This document shows positions 24,932-34,558 of a stretch of 64,000 nucleotides of DNA, piece after piece. The notes beneath the pieces were generated by a model. That model was not told the DNA's origin. It searched no databases and worked only from the letters and a program-made list of their open reading frames with translations. The DNA comes from Hyunsoonleella flava (GTDB lineage: Bacteria > Bacteroidota > Bacteroidia > Flavobacteriales > Flavobacteriaceae), in the NCBI RefSeq assembly GCF_004310325.1, contig NZ_SIRT01000001.1:248001-312000 (forward strand), read 5' to 3'. Every line of letters begins with the position of its first letter. Position 1 is the stretch's first letter. A program made the translations under genes and the position numbers.

Positions 24932-25683
24932 TTTGCTGTTTTGTTAGCCCACATTTCCTCTAGTTGATTTTTATCTCTAAGTGTATCCATTGGCTTCCAA
25001 AAACCTGAGTGTTTAAACGCAAAGAGCTCTTTATCTTCTGCCATTTTTTCCAAAGGTGCTCTCTCGAAAATGGTAGAATCTCCTTCTAAATATTCAAAAA
25101 CTTTTGGGTCACAAACAAAGAAACCACCATTTATCCAACCACCATCTCCTTTCGGTTTTTCCATAAACTGACTTATACGATCTCCGTCCATTATGAGAGA
25201 TCCAAATCTTCCATCAGGCTGCACAGAAGTCATAGTAATACAACCAGAATGACTGTTATGGTATTCTACCAAGGCCTTAATATTTACATCAGACACACCA
25301 TCACCATAGGTAAGCATAAAGGGTTCTTCTCCAACATAATCGCGGGCTCTAAGCACTCGCCCACCGGTCATGCTATGCATTCCGGTATCTAGAAGTGTAA
25401 TCTTCCAAGGTTCTGATTTATTGTTATGAAAGGTTATATTGTTTTCGGCCAAATCCACAGTAACGTCAGATTGGTGTAAAAAGTAATTGGCGAAAAACTC
25501 TTTTACCACATATCCCTTGTACCCTAACAGTACCGTGAATTCATTAAAGCCATAGTGGGAGTACATTTTCATAATATGCCATAAAATTGGTTTGCCTCCA
25601 ATTTCAATCATGGGCTTTGGCTTCAGATGTGTTTCTTCAGAAATCCGTGTTCCAAGTCCACCTGCTAATAATAAAACTTTCAT
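24916..25683 (-). CDS. rfbF: Glucose-1-phosphate cytidylyltransferase
   Basis: 255 residues. Makes CDP-glucose from CTP and glucose-1-phosphate. The nucleotidyltransferase signature LLAGGLGTRISEETHLKPKP is present, followed by MIEIGGKPILWHIMKMYSHY, LTYGDGVSDV (metal) and WINGGFFVCDP. It is first in the operon rfbF-rfbG-reductase on the minus strand. A 490-bp region upstream separates it from the divergent ATP-grasp gene and must hold its promoter. Confidence 0.97.
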   Translation of the reverse strand: MKVLLLAGGLGTRISEETHLKPKPMIEIGGKPILWHIMKMYSHYGFNEFTVLLGYKGYVVKEFFANYFLHQSDVTVDLAENNITFHNNKSEPWKITLLDTGMHSMTGGRVLRARDYVGEEPFMLTYGDGVSDVNIKALVEYHNSHSGCITMTSVQPDGRFGSLIMDGDRISQFMEKPKGDGGWINGGFFVCDPKVFEYLEGDSTIFERAPLEKMAEDKELFAFKHSGFWKPMDTLRDKNQLEEMWANKTAKWKTW

Positions 25684-26174
25684 TTCGTAGAAATTATATT
25701 AATGTTAATGTTAGCTAAATATAATACTTACAACGAGGTTTAAGTATTGTATGACTGAGACAAATCTAACTACTTTTTATAAAAGTTTATCCCTTCATGT
25801 AATTTTTTCGATAAAATCAATAAAAACACTATGTGGCACAAGGTTTATTCGATATTGATTCTAAATAATCTTCCTGTTACATATTGTATCGATATTTGAT
25901 GTTCAAGAGTAAAATAAATAAATCAAAAAAGATTATTTTACTTGAGAATTATCTAATTAGATTTTTTAGGGAAATGCTTTCGATAGAGTTTTTTTTACAA
26001 AGGTGAACTATCCATAGTTAGCCTAATGTCTACCCTAAATGGCCATTTCATCTCTTAGAAGAGTGCTGTTAAACGTATTTTAAATCCGAAAATCTAAAAA
26101 CAAGATTCTCAAGCATATTTGTAGTCTTTGTTTTCGAATAGTTTTTGTAGTATTGTGCTAACAAATCATTACAT
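25684..26174. other. Divergent intergenic region, no gene seen
   Basis: Spacer between rfbF (minus) and the ATP-grasp gene (plus). A TATATTTA-like element occurs on the minus strand close to rfbF and a CATATTTG at 26114-26121 on the plus strand, both one base off the -7 consensus and without a good -33. No ORF or RNA gene was recognised. Confidence 0.4.
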
Positions 26175-27464
26175 ATGCAAAAGAAACTAATAATACTTGG
26201 TGGAAACCCTGAAACGGGAGTTTTAGTAGATATTGCGGAATCCATGGGTATTTATACCATTGTAATAGACCCAAATCCCAATGCTCCTGCAAAAAAGAAA
26301 GCTTCAGAAACCCACGACATAGATGGTTTTGATGTTGATAAAATTGTAAGTGTTGCCAAGGAAAGAAAAGTAGATGCAGTTTTAGTTGGAGTTGCTGATA
26401 TTTTGGTAAAACCTTATAGAGAAATTTGTGAGAAACTTAATTTTCCTTGTTATGCTACCGAGAAGGCGGTAGAGGCTTTTTGCAGTAAAGACGGATTTAA
26501 GCGCTATTGCGAAAAGTATGGTATTCAAGATATTCCAGGCATTTACTTAACAAACGATTCTGAAATTAAAAAACCCCAAAATATTAACTATCCTTTGATG
26601 GTAAAGCCAGTGGACAGTGGAGGAGGAGTTGGAGTTAAGATTTGTAGAGATGATGAAGACTATATTGCTACAGTAGAAAATGTTTTAAAATATTCAAAAA
26701 AAGGAGTAGTCTTAGTTGAAAAATATATGGATACAAACTGTGATGATATGGCAGTGTATTATACTTTTAGAAATGGCATTCCTTACCTTTCGGCAACTTT
26801 TGACAGGCAACTTACAAGATTACAAGGAGATTCCAGTCCTATAGCACTAGGTACCGTATATCCTTCTAAGTACACCGAAAGTTTTGTAAAAGAGGTGCAT
26901 CCCAAATTATGTAAAATGTTTGAAGGTTTAAATGTAAAGGCCGGTGTACTTTGTATTCAGTTTTTTGTAGAAAACGATGAGTTCTATATTTATGATCCAG
27001 GATTTAGATTACAAGGGGAAGCACCCCATATTCATTTGAATGCTATAAATGGTTTTGACCATCGTAAAATGCTTATTAATTATGCTTTTACAGGTGTTTT
27101 CGGAGATGACGATTTTCCACAAAAGAACGATTATAAGTTCAGAGGTAAATCTGCTAGTTCAATTTGGATTCTATTAAAAGGTGGTGAAATCGATAAAATT
27201 GAAGGTGTAGATGAAATAAAATCTCATAAAAATGTAGTTTTTGTTGTAGAACGATTTAAAGTTGGAGATACGGTTGAGAATGCGTTTTTGGGAACTGAAA
27301 GGCAGATTATTTATAGGATCTATGTTAATGCAGATTCTATTATTGAAATCAATGAAATAATTGAAAACTTTAAAAACACATTGAAGGTTTATGATTCCAA
27401 TGGGGAAAACATGATATTAGAATGGTTACAACCTTGGAAAGAAAAAGATTATATTATTGATTAG
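26175..27464 (+). CDS. ATP-grasp domain ligase, carbamoyl-phosphate-synthase-like
   Basis: 429 residues, cytoplasmic. It begins with a preATP-grasp Rossmann domain (LIILGGNPETGVLVDIAESM; DPNPNAPAKK). The ATP-grasp domain follows at about 105-310: YPLMVKPVDSGGGVGVKI (phosphate loop), VLVEKYM (nucleotide clamp) and FFVENDEFYIYDPGFRLQGE (metal-binding). Enzymes of this type join an acid to an amine or thiol using ATP. In this locus it may attach an amino acid to a sugar; that is an inference. An SDR gene follows at 32 nt. Confidence 0.85.
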   Translation: MQKKLIILGGNPETGVLVDIAESMGIYTIVIDPNPNAPAKKKASETHDIDGFDVDKIVSVAKERKVDAVLVGVADILVKPYREICEKLNFPCYATEKAVEAFCSKDGFKRYCEKYGIQDIPGIYLTNDSEIKKPQNINYPLMVKPVDSGGGVGVKICRDDEDYIATVENVLKYSKKGVVLVEKYMDTNCDDMAVYYTFRNGIPYLSATFDRQLTRLQGDSSPIALGTVYPSKYTESFVKEVHPKLCKMFEGLNVKAGVLCIQFFVENDEFYIYDPGFRLQGEAPHIHLNAINGFDHRKMLINYAFTGVFGDDDFPQKNDYKFRGKSASSIWILLKGGEIDKIEGVDEIKSHKNVVFVVERFKVGDTVENAFLGTERQIIYRIYVNADSIIEINEIIENFKNTLKVYDSNGENMILEWLQPWKEKDYIID

Positions 27465-27496
27465 AAAATTTAGTTTAGATAATAAAACCTAAAGGT

Positions 27497-28270
27497 ATGA
27501 CAAGAAATATTTTAGATGCGTTCAGTTTAAAAGGAAAAAAGGCAATTGTAGTAGGAGGTGCTGGAGACCTTGGTAAAGCAATGGTAGAGGGATTAGCACA
27601 GGCAGGAGCCCAAACCGTAGTTATTGATCTGGATGATCGCGTTTTCAAGATTTGCGAAGATTTTAAAGCTGATGGATTAGACGTAAGCGCTATAAAGGCT
27701 GATGTGAGTAAGAAAGAAGAAATAAAAGATTCATATACTGCCGCCTTGGAAATATTGGGGGGGACTATTGATATTTTGGTGAACTCTGCAGGCATCCAGA
27801 GAAGATATCCTAGTGAAGACTTTCCAGATGAAGAATGGAACAAGGTTATTTCTATAAATTTAGATGCTACTTTTTATTATTGTAAATGTGCCGGTAATAC
27901 CATGTTGAAAAATGGTGGCGGTAAAATTATAAATATTGCTTCCATAATGAGTGTTTTAGGAGGAATTACAATTCCGGCATATGCGGCTTCCAAAGGTGGG
28001 GTAGGGCAATTAACAAAAGCACTTTCAAACGATTGGTCATCTAAGGGAATTTGTGTTAATGCCATTGCACCTGGGTATATGGATACGCAATTAAATACTG
28101 CTTTGATAAATGACAAAAAAAGAACTGATGAGGTGTTTATGAGAGTTCCCATGAAACGATGGGGTAGTGGTGAAGATCTGAAAGGATTAACTGTACTTTT
28201 AGCTTCATCGGCAAGTGACTACATTACTGGGACAATAATTCCTGTTGATGGTGGATATTTGGGCAGATAG
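27497..28270 (+). CDS. SDR oxidoreductase (KduD/gluconate dehydrogenase-like)
   Basis: 257 residues. Cofactor motif GGAGDLGKAMVEG at 20-32, NSAGI at 96-100, Asn121, and catalytic Ser149, Tyr162, Lys166 (SIMSVLGGITIPAYAASKGG). It resembles 2-deoxy-D-gluconate 3-dehydrogenase/5-keto-gluconate reductases. The C-terminal PVDGGYLGR is typical of classical SDRs. It is downstream of the ATP-grasp gene, likely cotranscribed; the pair could make an unusual acid or amide substituent. Substrate not known. Confidence 0.9.
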   Translation: MTRNILDAFSLKGKKAIVVGGAGDLGKAMVEGLAQAGAQTVVIDLDDRVFKICEDFKADGLDVSAIKADVSKKEEIKDSYTAALEILGGTIDILVNSAGIQRRYPSEDFPDEEWNKVISINLDATFYYCKCAGNTMLKNGGGKIINIASIMSVLGGITIPAYAASKGGVGQLTKALSNDWSSKGICVNAIAPGYMDTQLNTALINDKKRTDEVFMRVPMKRWGSGEDLKGLTVLLASSASDYITGTIIPVDGGYLGR

Positions 28271-28340
28271 ATAACCCTAAATAAACAATCTTAAAAATAT
28301 GGCTTGCTTGTATTAGTCGTGTACAACGTAGTAAGTAAAA

Positions 28341-28381
28341 AACATAAAGCCATGAGTTTAGCAAACTCGTGGCTTTATGTT
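28341..28381. terminator. Long near-perfect hairpin between convergent genes
   Basis: Nineteen-bp arms (first arm starts AACATAAAGCCATG) with one U-G mismatch and a 3-nt AGC loop, 70 bp after the SDR stop and 67 bp before the end of the convergent GT4. It probably acts as a bidirectional terminator even though no T-run follows directly. Confidence 0.6.
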
Positions 28382-28448
28382 GAGAGAAATGTTTTAAAAG
28401 TGCCATTAATTCATCCAATTAGTTTAGATAAAAAACAAAACCAATATT

Positions 28449-29585
28449 TTAAATAGCATTATTGATTATCCTTAAAAGATCTTTATTTATAATATTTACG
28501 TCAAACCTTCTTTCTGCATAGGCCCTACTGCTTAGTCCCATTTCAGTAAGACGTTTGGGGTTTAGAATAAAAAATTCCATGGCATCCACTAGTGCTTCTA
28601 AATTTTGAATTGGTATTAAGAAGCCGTTCTCTTTATGAATTACCGTTTCTCTGCATCCTGGCGTATCAGTAGTAATAATTGGCATACCCACGGATAAAGC
28701 TTCAAGAATAGATCTGGGCACCCCTTCTCTATAATATGTTGGTAACACGAAAACATCTCTTTGTGACAAATGTTCGGCAATGTTTGACTGTGCTCCATGA
28801 TATACCAAAGTGCCGTTGTTATGTAGTACATCCAATTCCTCTATTTTCACCGCTGATGGTGAATTTCCAGGAGCTCCAATAATATGAAACTCAGAATTAG
28901 GATATTTCGGTTTTAAAATTTTAGCTGCTTCTATAAAAAGTGATGTTCCCTTTTCGCGAATTAGTCTGGTAACGATTATAAAACTTGCGGATTCATCGGA
29001 TTTTAGATTTTTCCTAAACTTGAATTTTTCCAGATTTACTCCAGAGCCACTTACAACCTCCGTTTTATTTTGTTTGGTTAAAATTTTCCTATCCATAAAT
29101 AGATTTTTGTCATCGACATTTTGAAAAACAACAACCTTATTTTTTCTGATAGAGCGCTTGTATAAAAATTCGTTAAGCTTTTGCAGTGCTTTTGATTTAA
29201 GACTCAATCCCGTAAACGTAAAACCTAAACCAGTAATTAGCGAAACCACAGGAACTTTACACATGTTTGCTGCTACTGAACTATATATTACAGGTTTTAT
29301 GGTATATGGAAATACCAAGTCTATTTTTTTATTTCGAATTATTCTTTTTAATTCTAAAATGGTTTTGAAATCTACAAATGGATTTAAGCCAGTTCTTTGT
29401 AGATTAAATGCTACAGGAATAGCGCCTAGACCCTCAATTTCCTTATGATTTTCAGGCGTAAATCCGGGTGCACCAGCATAAACTTCGTATCCATTGGAAA
29501 TAAGACTTTTTATAAAGTCCCCTCTAAAATTCGTTAGTGAATTCGCCAAGGATGAAACAATCAATATTCTTTTTTTATTGCTCAT
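28449..29585 (-). CDS. Glycosyltransferase family 4, copy 1
   Basis: 378 residues, GT-B fold. N-terminal RILIVSSLANSLTNFRGDFI, middle SLITGLGFTFTGLSLKSKAL (membrane-associated, PglA/CapM-like), C-terminal donor site SFIIVTRLIREKGTSLFIEA and VFVLPTYYREGVPRSILEAL with the Glu-x7-Glu pattern. It adds a sugar to the undecaprenyl-linked intermediate. It is the last gene of the long minus-strand operon and follows asnB-1 with a 5-nt gap. Confidence 0.93.
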   Translation of the reverse strand: MSNKKRILIVSSLANSLTNFRGDFIKSLISNGYEVYAGAPGFTPENHKEIEGLGAIPVAFNLQRTGLNPFVDFKTILELKRIIRNKKIDLVFPYTIKPVIYSSVAANMCKVPVVSLITGLGFTFTGLSLKSKALQKLNEFLYKRSIRKNKVVVFQNVDDKNLFMDRKILTKQNKTEVVSGSGVNLEKFKFRKNLKSDESASFIIVTRLIREKGTSLFIEAAKILKPKYPNSEFHIIGAPGNSPSAVKIEELDVLHNNGTLVYHGAQSNIAEHLSQRDVFVLPTYYREGVPRSILEALSVGMPIITTDTPGCRETVIHKENGFLIPIQNLEALVDAMEFFILNPKRLTEMGLSSRAYAERRFDVNIINKDLLRIINNAI

Positions 29586-29590
29586 TAATT

Positions 29591-31489
29591 TTATTTTAAA
29601 TAAATGTTGCTATACCATTTTTGAAAACAATAAAAAGCCCATACTCTAAACGTATTATCGCGTTTACTGTCTAAATGATTTTTTACTAAAGGTATTATCT
29701 TATTTAGGTTAAAGATACCTTGAGCTGTTAAATATTGAGGTTCAATATAGAATTCCAGCTCTTTTCTCAAACTGGATTTAAGCCAGTTACCTACTGGAGA
29801 GCCAAACCCCATTTTACTTTTCTCTAGAAATTCCTCCGGAAATTGATCTTTGAAGGCCTCTTTTAAGATGTACTTTTTGTTCCACCCATTCATCAGGTAC
29901 TTTTCAGGAAGGGTATTTGTATAATCCCAAATTTTCTTATTCAAGAACGGTGCTCTACACTCCAAAGAGTTTTGCATACTTGTTCTGTCTACTTTAGCAA
30001 GCATTCCGCCTTCTAAACTTAAAATTTTATCCACATGCCTAAAATCCGTGAGCGATTCAACTTTACTATTGTACAGTTTTTCTTTGTAGTCTCCGAACAA
30101 GTGGTCTTCATAAACATTAGGATTTAATATTTCGGCCAACTCGTCTTCCGTATTCGCCAAAGAAATAATATCCCAATAGGAATTACCCTTATAATCAACT
30201 GCTCTTAGCATTTTTCTTATCTTGAATCTTCTACCTCTGTTGTCATCTTTGGTAGCAAGAAGAAATTTTGAAGACTTCAATAATACATTATGAATGGGTT
30301 TAGGTACAAAATTGGTATATCTGCTATTCATCTTACCAACATAGTATTTGTTATACCCCCCAAAAACCTCGTCGCCGCCGTCTCCAGTTAAAGCAACCTT
30401 AACATAATCTTTTGTTTTTTTAGATACAAAATAGGTGGGAAGGGCAGCGGTATCAGAAAAAGGCTCGTCAAAATTTAAAAGTATTTCATGTATGTTGTCT
30501 TTTAAATCATTCTCTCCAATTTTAAACTCATGGTGATTACTATTGATCATTTTAGCCACCAACTGGGATTTATCGGTCTCATCTTTCTTGGCTTCAGAAA
30601 AGCCTATGGAGAATGTTTCAATTTTTTTGCCAGTGGATTGTGATAAACACAGTGACACTACTGAAGAGTCTACACCACCAGATAAAAATGTTCCCAAAGG
30701 GACATCGGCAATAGACCTACTTTCTACGCTTTCGTACACTAAATCCTTGATTTTTTTCTTAGCTTCATCAAAAGGCACCGATTGCTCTTTAGGTTTTATT
30801 TCTTGGGCTATCTGCTTTATACTTATTTCATGGTTTGCTAAATTATATTCAATATAATGATTTGCTTCAAGTTTCAAGATATTGTCATAAATACTATAAG
30901 GAGCTGGCACATAAGTGAGTCTTAAAAATAAATTAAGTCCTTTTTTCGAAATTTCTGGTTTAACAGGTAATACATTAATAATGGATTTTAACTCTGATGC
31001 CCAAATAAATTGCTTGTTATTATTTGTGTAGTAGAGTGGTTTTTCTCCAAAAAAGTCTCTCGCAATAAACACCTTATTGATGTTCTTATCAAAAATACTA
31101 AAGCCATACATACCGTCGAGCCATTTAAAGGATTCTACGCCATATTTTTCATAGAGCTTTAAAATCACTTCTGTATCGCTGGTAGTTTTGAATTTTACCC
31201 CAGCTGCCTCAAGGTCTGCTTTAAGGCTCCTATAATTATAAATTTCACCATTAAAAACAATAACAATTTTTTTGTCGTTTGAATAAATTGGCTGCTTACC
31301 AGAGGATAAATCTATGATGGAAAGTCTTCTCATTGCCATTCCCACACCATAATCCTTTTCTGTATTTGCCGTAAAACCGTCTTCGTCTGGTCCTCTATGA
31401 ATAATTAAATTATTCATTTTGGTTAATGTTGCAGTTATTTCAGTTTCGCTACAACTTGTTTTACGTATTATTCCATTAATTCCACACAT
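29591..31489 (-). CDS. asnB: AsnB-type glutamine-dependent amidotransferase, copy 1
   Basis: 632 residues. Class II glutaminase domain with the N-terminal nucleophile Cys2 (MCGINGIIRK), RRLSIIDLSSGKQPI and VFNGEIYNYRSL. The C-terminal synthetase domain has the PP-loop LSGGVDSSVVS at about residue 270 and ALTGDGGDEVFGGYNKYY. Sequence alone fits asparagine synthetase, but the context (GT4 neighbours, uronate genes) suggests it amidates the carboxyl group of a uronic acid, as proposed for WbpS and WbtH. Both domains are intact. Gap to the GT4 at 28449 is 5 nt. Confidence 0.9.
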   Translation of the reverse strand: MCGINGIIRKTSCSETEITATLTKMNNLIIHRGPDEDGFTANTEKDYGVGMAMRRLSIIDLSSGKQPIYSNDKKIVIVFNGEIYNYRSLKADLEAAGVKFKTTSDTEVILKLYEKYGVESFKWLDGMYGFSIFDKNINKVFIARDFFGEKPLYYTNNNKQFIWASELKSIINVLPVKPEISKKGLNLFLRLTYVPAPYSIYDNILKLEANHYIEYNLANHEISIKQIAQEIKPKEQSVPFDEAKKKIKDLVYESVESRSIADVPLGTFLSGGVDSSVVSLCLSQSTGKKIETFSIGFSEAKKDETDKSQLVAKMINSNHHEFKIGENDLKDNIHEILLNFDEPFSDTAALPTYFVSKKTKDYVKVALTGDGGDEVFGGYNKYYVGKMNSRYTNFVPKPIHNVLLKSSKFLLATKDDNRGRRFKIRKMLRAVDYKGNSYWDIISLANTEDELAEILNPNVYEDHLFGDYKEKLYNSKVESLTDFRHVDKILSLEGGMLAKVDRTSMQNSLECRAPFLNKKIWDYTNTLPEKYLMNGWNKKYILKEAFKDQFPEEFLEKSKMGFGSPVGNWLKSSLRKELEFYIEPQYLTAQGIFNLNKIIPLVKNHLDSKRDNTFRVWAFYCFQKWYSNIYLK

Positions 31490-31504
31490 ATTGATTTTTG
31501 GCTT

Positions 31505-32644
31505 TTAGTTTAATATGAAGTTTTTAAACTGTGAGTAAATATTGGTTAGCAAATAATCGTTTGATCTTTCTAAGCTTAGTTTACTATACCTTTCTCGTTC
31601 ATTAGGATTGTTTTGCAAATAAATTAAGGCTTTTTCCAACGCAACATGATCATCGTTATTTACTAAAATTCCATATTTAGCTTTATAAAACTCTTCTTTA
31701 TTAATATGCACAGGTTTATTATCGTTTAATAATTCTAGAGGCCCTGATAAACAGTTACTAGAGATGGAGGGTAGTCCTATAGCCATAGCTTCTAACAAAG
31801 CATTAGGAAACCCTTCGGTAAATGATGATAGAATAAAACAATTGCTTTTTATCAAATAGTCATTTACATCCTTAACCTTACCTTTTAATTGAACTTTATC
31901 ATTTAAATTTTTTGAATTTATTTCGTAGTTTAAATAATCTTCAAGCTCTCCGCCACCTAAAATAGTCACATTAAAGTCAAATTTTAAATTTTCAACCGCT
32001 CTAACTATCATAATTTGGTTTTTTCTTTTATTTAAAGTTCCAGCAGTAATGATGTTTATAGGAGATTCAGTATTCAATTCATTGGATTTTATAATTTTTT
32101 TTGGCTGTTCTATTGGATTATAAATAATTTCCATGGGTATTTTAACACCAAAATTTTCTTTTAGATCATTGTTGATGTGAACAGAGTTAGAAAACAACTT
32201 GTCACACCTGTTGTATAAAAGAGGGTAGAACACTTTAGAGATATAATGTGAGATTTTACTACTTGTATTGTCTGACGGAAAACCTCTTTCACTTATAAAA
32301 GTTTTTGGTTTTTTGTTTATTATCGAAATGATGCCGGTTAATAAATTTGGAAACGCTAGAAACGATACAGCATAATCTATCTTCTTTCTTTTAATGGTTT
32401 TGTTATAACTTCTTATAAACCTAAAAACATTAAAAACCTTTTCATAAAAGGGAATATTGTGATTCTTTTCACTTAGAATAACAATATCAACTTCTTGAGG
32501 TACAGGAAAATGTATTTCGTTGTAAAATAAGATTAAAGTAACGTTAAAATCTTTTACCAATTTCTTAAGCAAAAGACTTATTACTTTTTCAGCTCCACCA
32601 CTGGTAAGGCTAGTATTAATTATGCTAAGGTTTGGTTTTTGCAT
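31505..32644 (-). CDS. Glycosyltransferase family 4, copy 2
   Basis: 379 residues, GT-B fold with an N-terminal block NTSLTSGGAEKVISLLLKKL and C-terminal donor site INIITAGTLNKRKNQIMIVR, FILSSFTEGFPNALLEAMAI and SGPLELLND. It probably adds one sugar of the repeat unit. The gene sits between asnB-1 and asnB-2 (15 and 45 nt gaps). Confidence 0.93.
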   Translation of the reverse strand: MQKPNLSIINTSLTSGGAEKVISLLLKKLVKDFNVTLILFYNEIHFPVPQEVDIVILSEKNHNIPFYEKVFNVFRFIRSYNKTIKRKKIDYAVSFLAFPNLLTGIISIINKKPKTFISERGFPSDNTSSKISHYISKVFYPLLYNRCDKLFSNSVHINNDLKENFGVKIPMEIIYNPIEQPKKIIKSNELNTESPINIITAGTLNKRKNQIMIVRAVENLKFDFNVTILGGGELEDYLNYEINSKNLNDKVQLKGKVKDVNDYLIKSNCFILSSFTEGFPNALLEAMAIGLPSISSNCLSGPLELLNDNKPVHINKEEFYKAKYGILVNNDDHVALEKALIYLQNNPNERERYSKLSLERSNDYLLTNIYSQFKNFILN

Positions 32645-32689
32645 TTTATAAGTAGGGGTATTTATTTTTTTATAAATGAGTTTAGTAGT

Positions 32690-34543
32690 TTATTTTATAG
32701 AAAAACCTGAACCATTTTTATTTATCCACTGTTTTAGAACTAAAATTTTCCAAATTATGGTATAATTGTTAGAAGTTCCGTCCATATGATTGTTAATTGT
32801 TTTTGTAACTTCTCCGGCATTAATGCCTGGAATTAATTTCAGACTTTTTTCGTTCAATTCATCTAGAATAAATTCTTTTAAGTCATTTTTAAACCATTCC
32901 TTAAAAGGCATGGTGAAACCAGCTTTAGGTCTATCAAAAATTTCTTTGGGGACATGTTTATAAAGCACGTCTTTTAAAATTCTTTTTTGATTATTTTTTT
33001 GAAATTTAAAGTTCGTGGGCAACGACCTAGCAAAATCTACAATGGTGTAGTCCATTAAAGGTGCTCTCGCTTCTAATGAATAAGCCATAGTCGCTCTATC
33101 AACTTTTGTGTTTATATCCATGTTTAAATAGGTTTTGATGTCAAAATCTGATACCCGCTCATAAATATTTTTATTATTATGAAAAAGGTATTTTAACTCA
33201 TCAAAAGCATAATTATCATCAAAAGAATTTTCATATAAATTAGAATCAGGGTGATATAATATACTTAAATATGCATCAGATGCACTTTTATTTTTAATTA
33301 CATCAGCAATCATTTTAAATTTATAATAAGGCAAACTATTTAAAAAAGTTGCACCAAACAGTCTTAGAGCCTTAGGTGCTTTGTATATGTTATTGATATA
33401 TTTTACCCAGTTGTACCTATGATAGCCTATAAAGCTTTCATCTCCTCCGTCTCCTGATAAAGCAACAGTTACATGTTGTTTAGTATATTTAGATAATAAC
33501 ATTGAAGGGATTGCTGATGGGTCTGCAAATGGTTCATCGTAATAATGACTAAAGTTCTCTATTAAATCTATACCTTCATTATAATTGCATTCAATAACGT
33601 GATGATTAGTTTTAATATGATCCGCAACTTGTTTTGCATATATGCTTTCATCAAATCCTTTTTCGTTAAATTTTACTGAAAACGTATTTATTTTTTCATT
33701 AGTAGTTTTAGTTGCCAATGCTGCTATCAGTGATGAATCTATCCCTCCCGATAAAAAGACTCCAACGGGTACATCAGCAAACAATCTTCTTTTTACAGCT
33801 TTAGTGGCTAATTCTTCAAGCTCTTCAATAGCTTGATTGTAAGAGCCTTGAAACTTATTTACGTTTTTGTAATCGATGTCCCAATATTGATTACTAACAA
33901 AACTTCCTGATTTTAAATTGAATGTAAAATAATGACCGGCTTTTAATTTCTTAACTTCATTGAATATAGAATCTGTATCTGGTACGTAATCCCAAGATAA
34001 ATACTTGTGTATCGCTTTACTTGAAACCGATAGTTCTTTATGATATAATTGAATTGATGAAACTTGACTTGCAAATTCAAATCTTTTTTCATCATGAAAA
34101 TAGTAAAATGGCTTTTGACCTAATCTGTCACGGGCTCCAAAAAAAATTTGTTTTTTCATATCGTAAATAACAAATGCAAACATACCATTAAGTTTATTTA
34201 CGCATTTTTCTCCATATTCCAAATAAGCAGCACAAATTACTTCAGTGTCACTCGTAGTGTTAAATGTGTATCCTTTTTGTACTAAATCAGTTTTTAGTTC
34301 TCTAAAATTATAAATCTCGCCATTAAACACTATTTTTATATGTTCTTGGTAGCTGAGGGGTTGATTTGATCTAGGATCTAAATCGATAATAGATAATCTA
34401 TTATGTCCAAAAATTATATTAGAGTCATTGTAATTGTAAGATTCGAAGCCCATTTTATCTGGGCCTCTAAATGAAGTCCTTTTTAACTTATCTTTTATTT
34501 GATTTAATTCATAACGAATAGTTGTCCCATATATACCACACAT
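32690..34543 (-). CDS. asnB: AsnB-type glutamine-dependent amidotransferase, copy 2
   Basis: 617 residues with Cys2 (MCGIYGTTIRYELN), NRLSIIDLDPRSNQPL, VFNGEIYNFREL, PP-loop FLSGGIDSSLIAALA and SGDGGDESFIGYHRYN. Glutaminase and synthetase domains look complete. It differs clearly from copy 1 (for example IDSS for VDSS and many substitutions), so the copies are old paralogues. Likely role: transfer of the amide nitrogen to a uronic acid or its residue; asparagine synthesis cannot be excluded. 15 nt separate it from the GT4 at 34559. Confidence 0.9.
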   Translation of the reverse strand: MCGIYGTTIRYELNQIKDKLKRTSFRGPDKMGFESYNYNDSNIIFGHNRLSIIDLDPRSNQPLSYQEHIKIVFNGEIYNFRELKTDLVQKGYTFNTTSDTEVICAAYLEYGEKCVNKLNGMFAFVIYDMKKQIFFGARDRLGQKPFYYFHDEKRFEFASQVSSIQLYHKELSVSSKAIHKYLSWDYVPDTDSIFNEVKKLKAGHYFTFNLKSGSFVSNQYWDIDYKNVNKFQGSYNQAIEELEELATKAVKRRLFADVPVGVFLSGGIDSSLIAALATKTTNEKINTFSVKFNEKGFDESIYAKQVADHIKTNHHVIECNYNEGIDLIENFSHYYDEPFADPSAIPSMLLSKYTKQHVTVALSGDGGDESFIGYHRYNWVKYINNIYKAPKALRLFGATFLNSLPYYKFKMIADVIKNKSASDAYLSILYHPDSNLYENSFDDNYAFDELKYLFHNNKNIYERVSDFDIKTYLNMDINTKVDRATMAYSLEARAPLMDYTIVDFARSLPTNFKFQKNNQKRILKDVLYKHVPKEIFDRPKAGFTMPFKEWFKNDLKEFILDELNEKSLKLIPGINAGEVTKTINNHMDGTSNNYTIIWKILVLKQWINKNGSGFSIK

Positions 34544-34558
34544 ATTTTTTTGTTTTTT

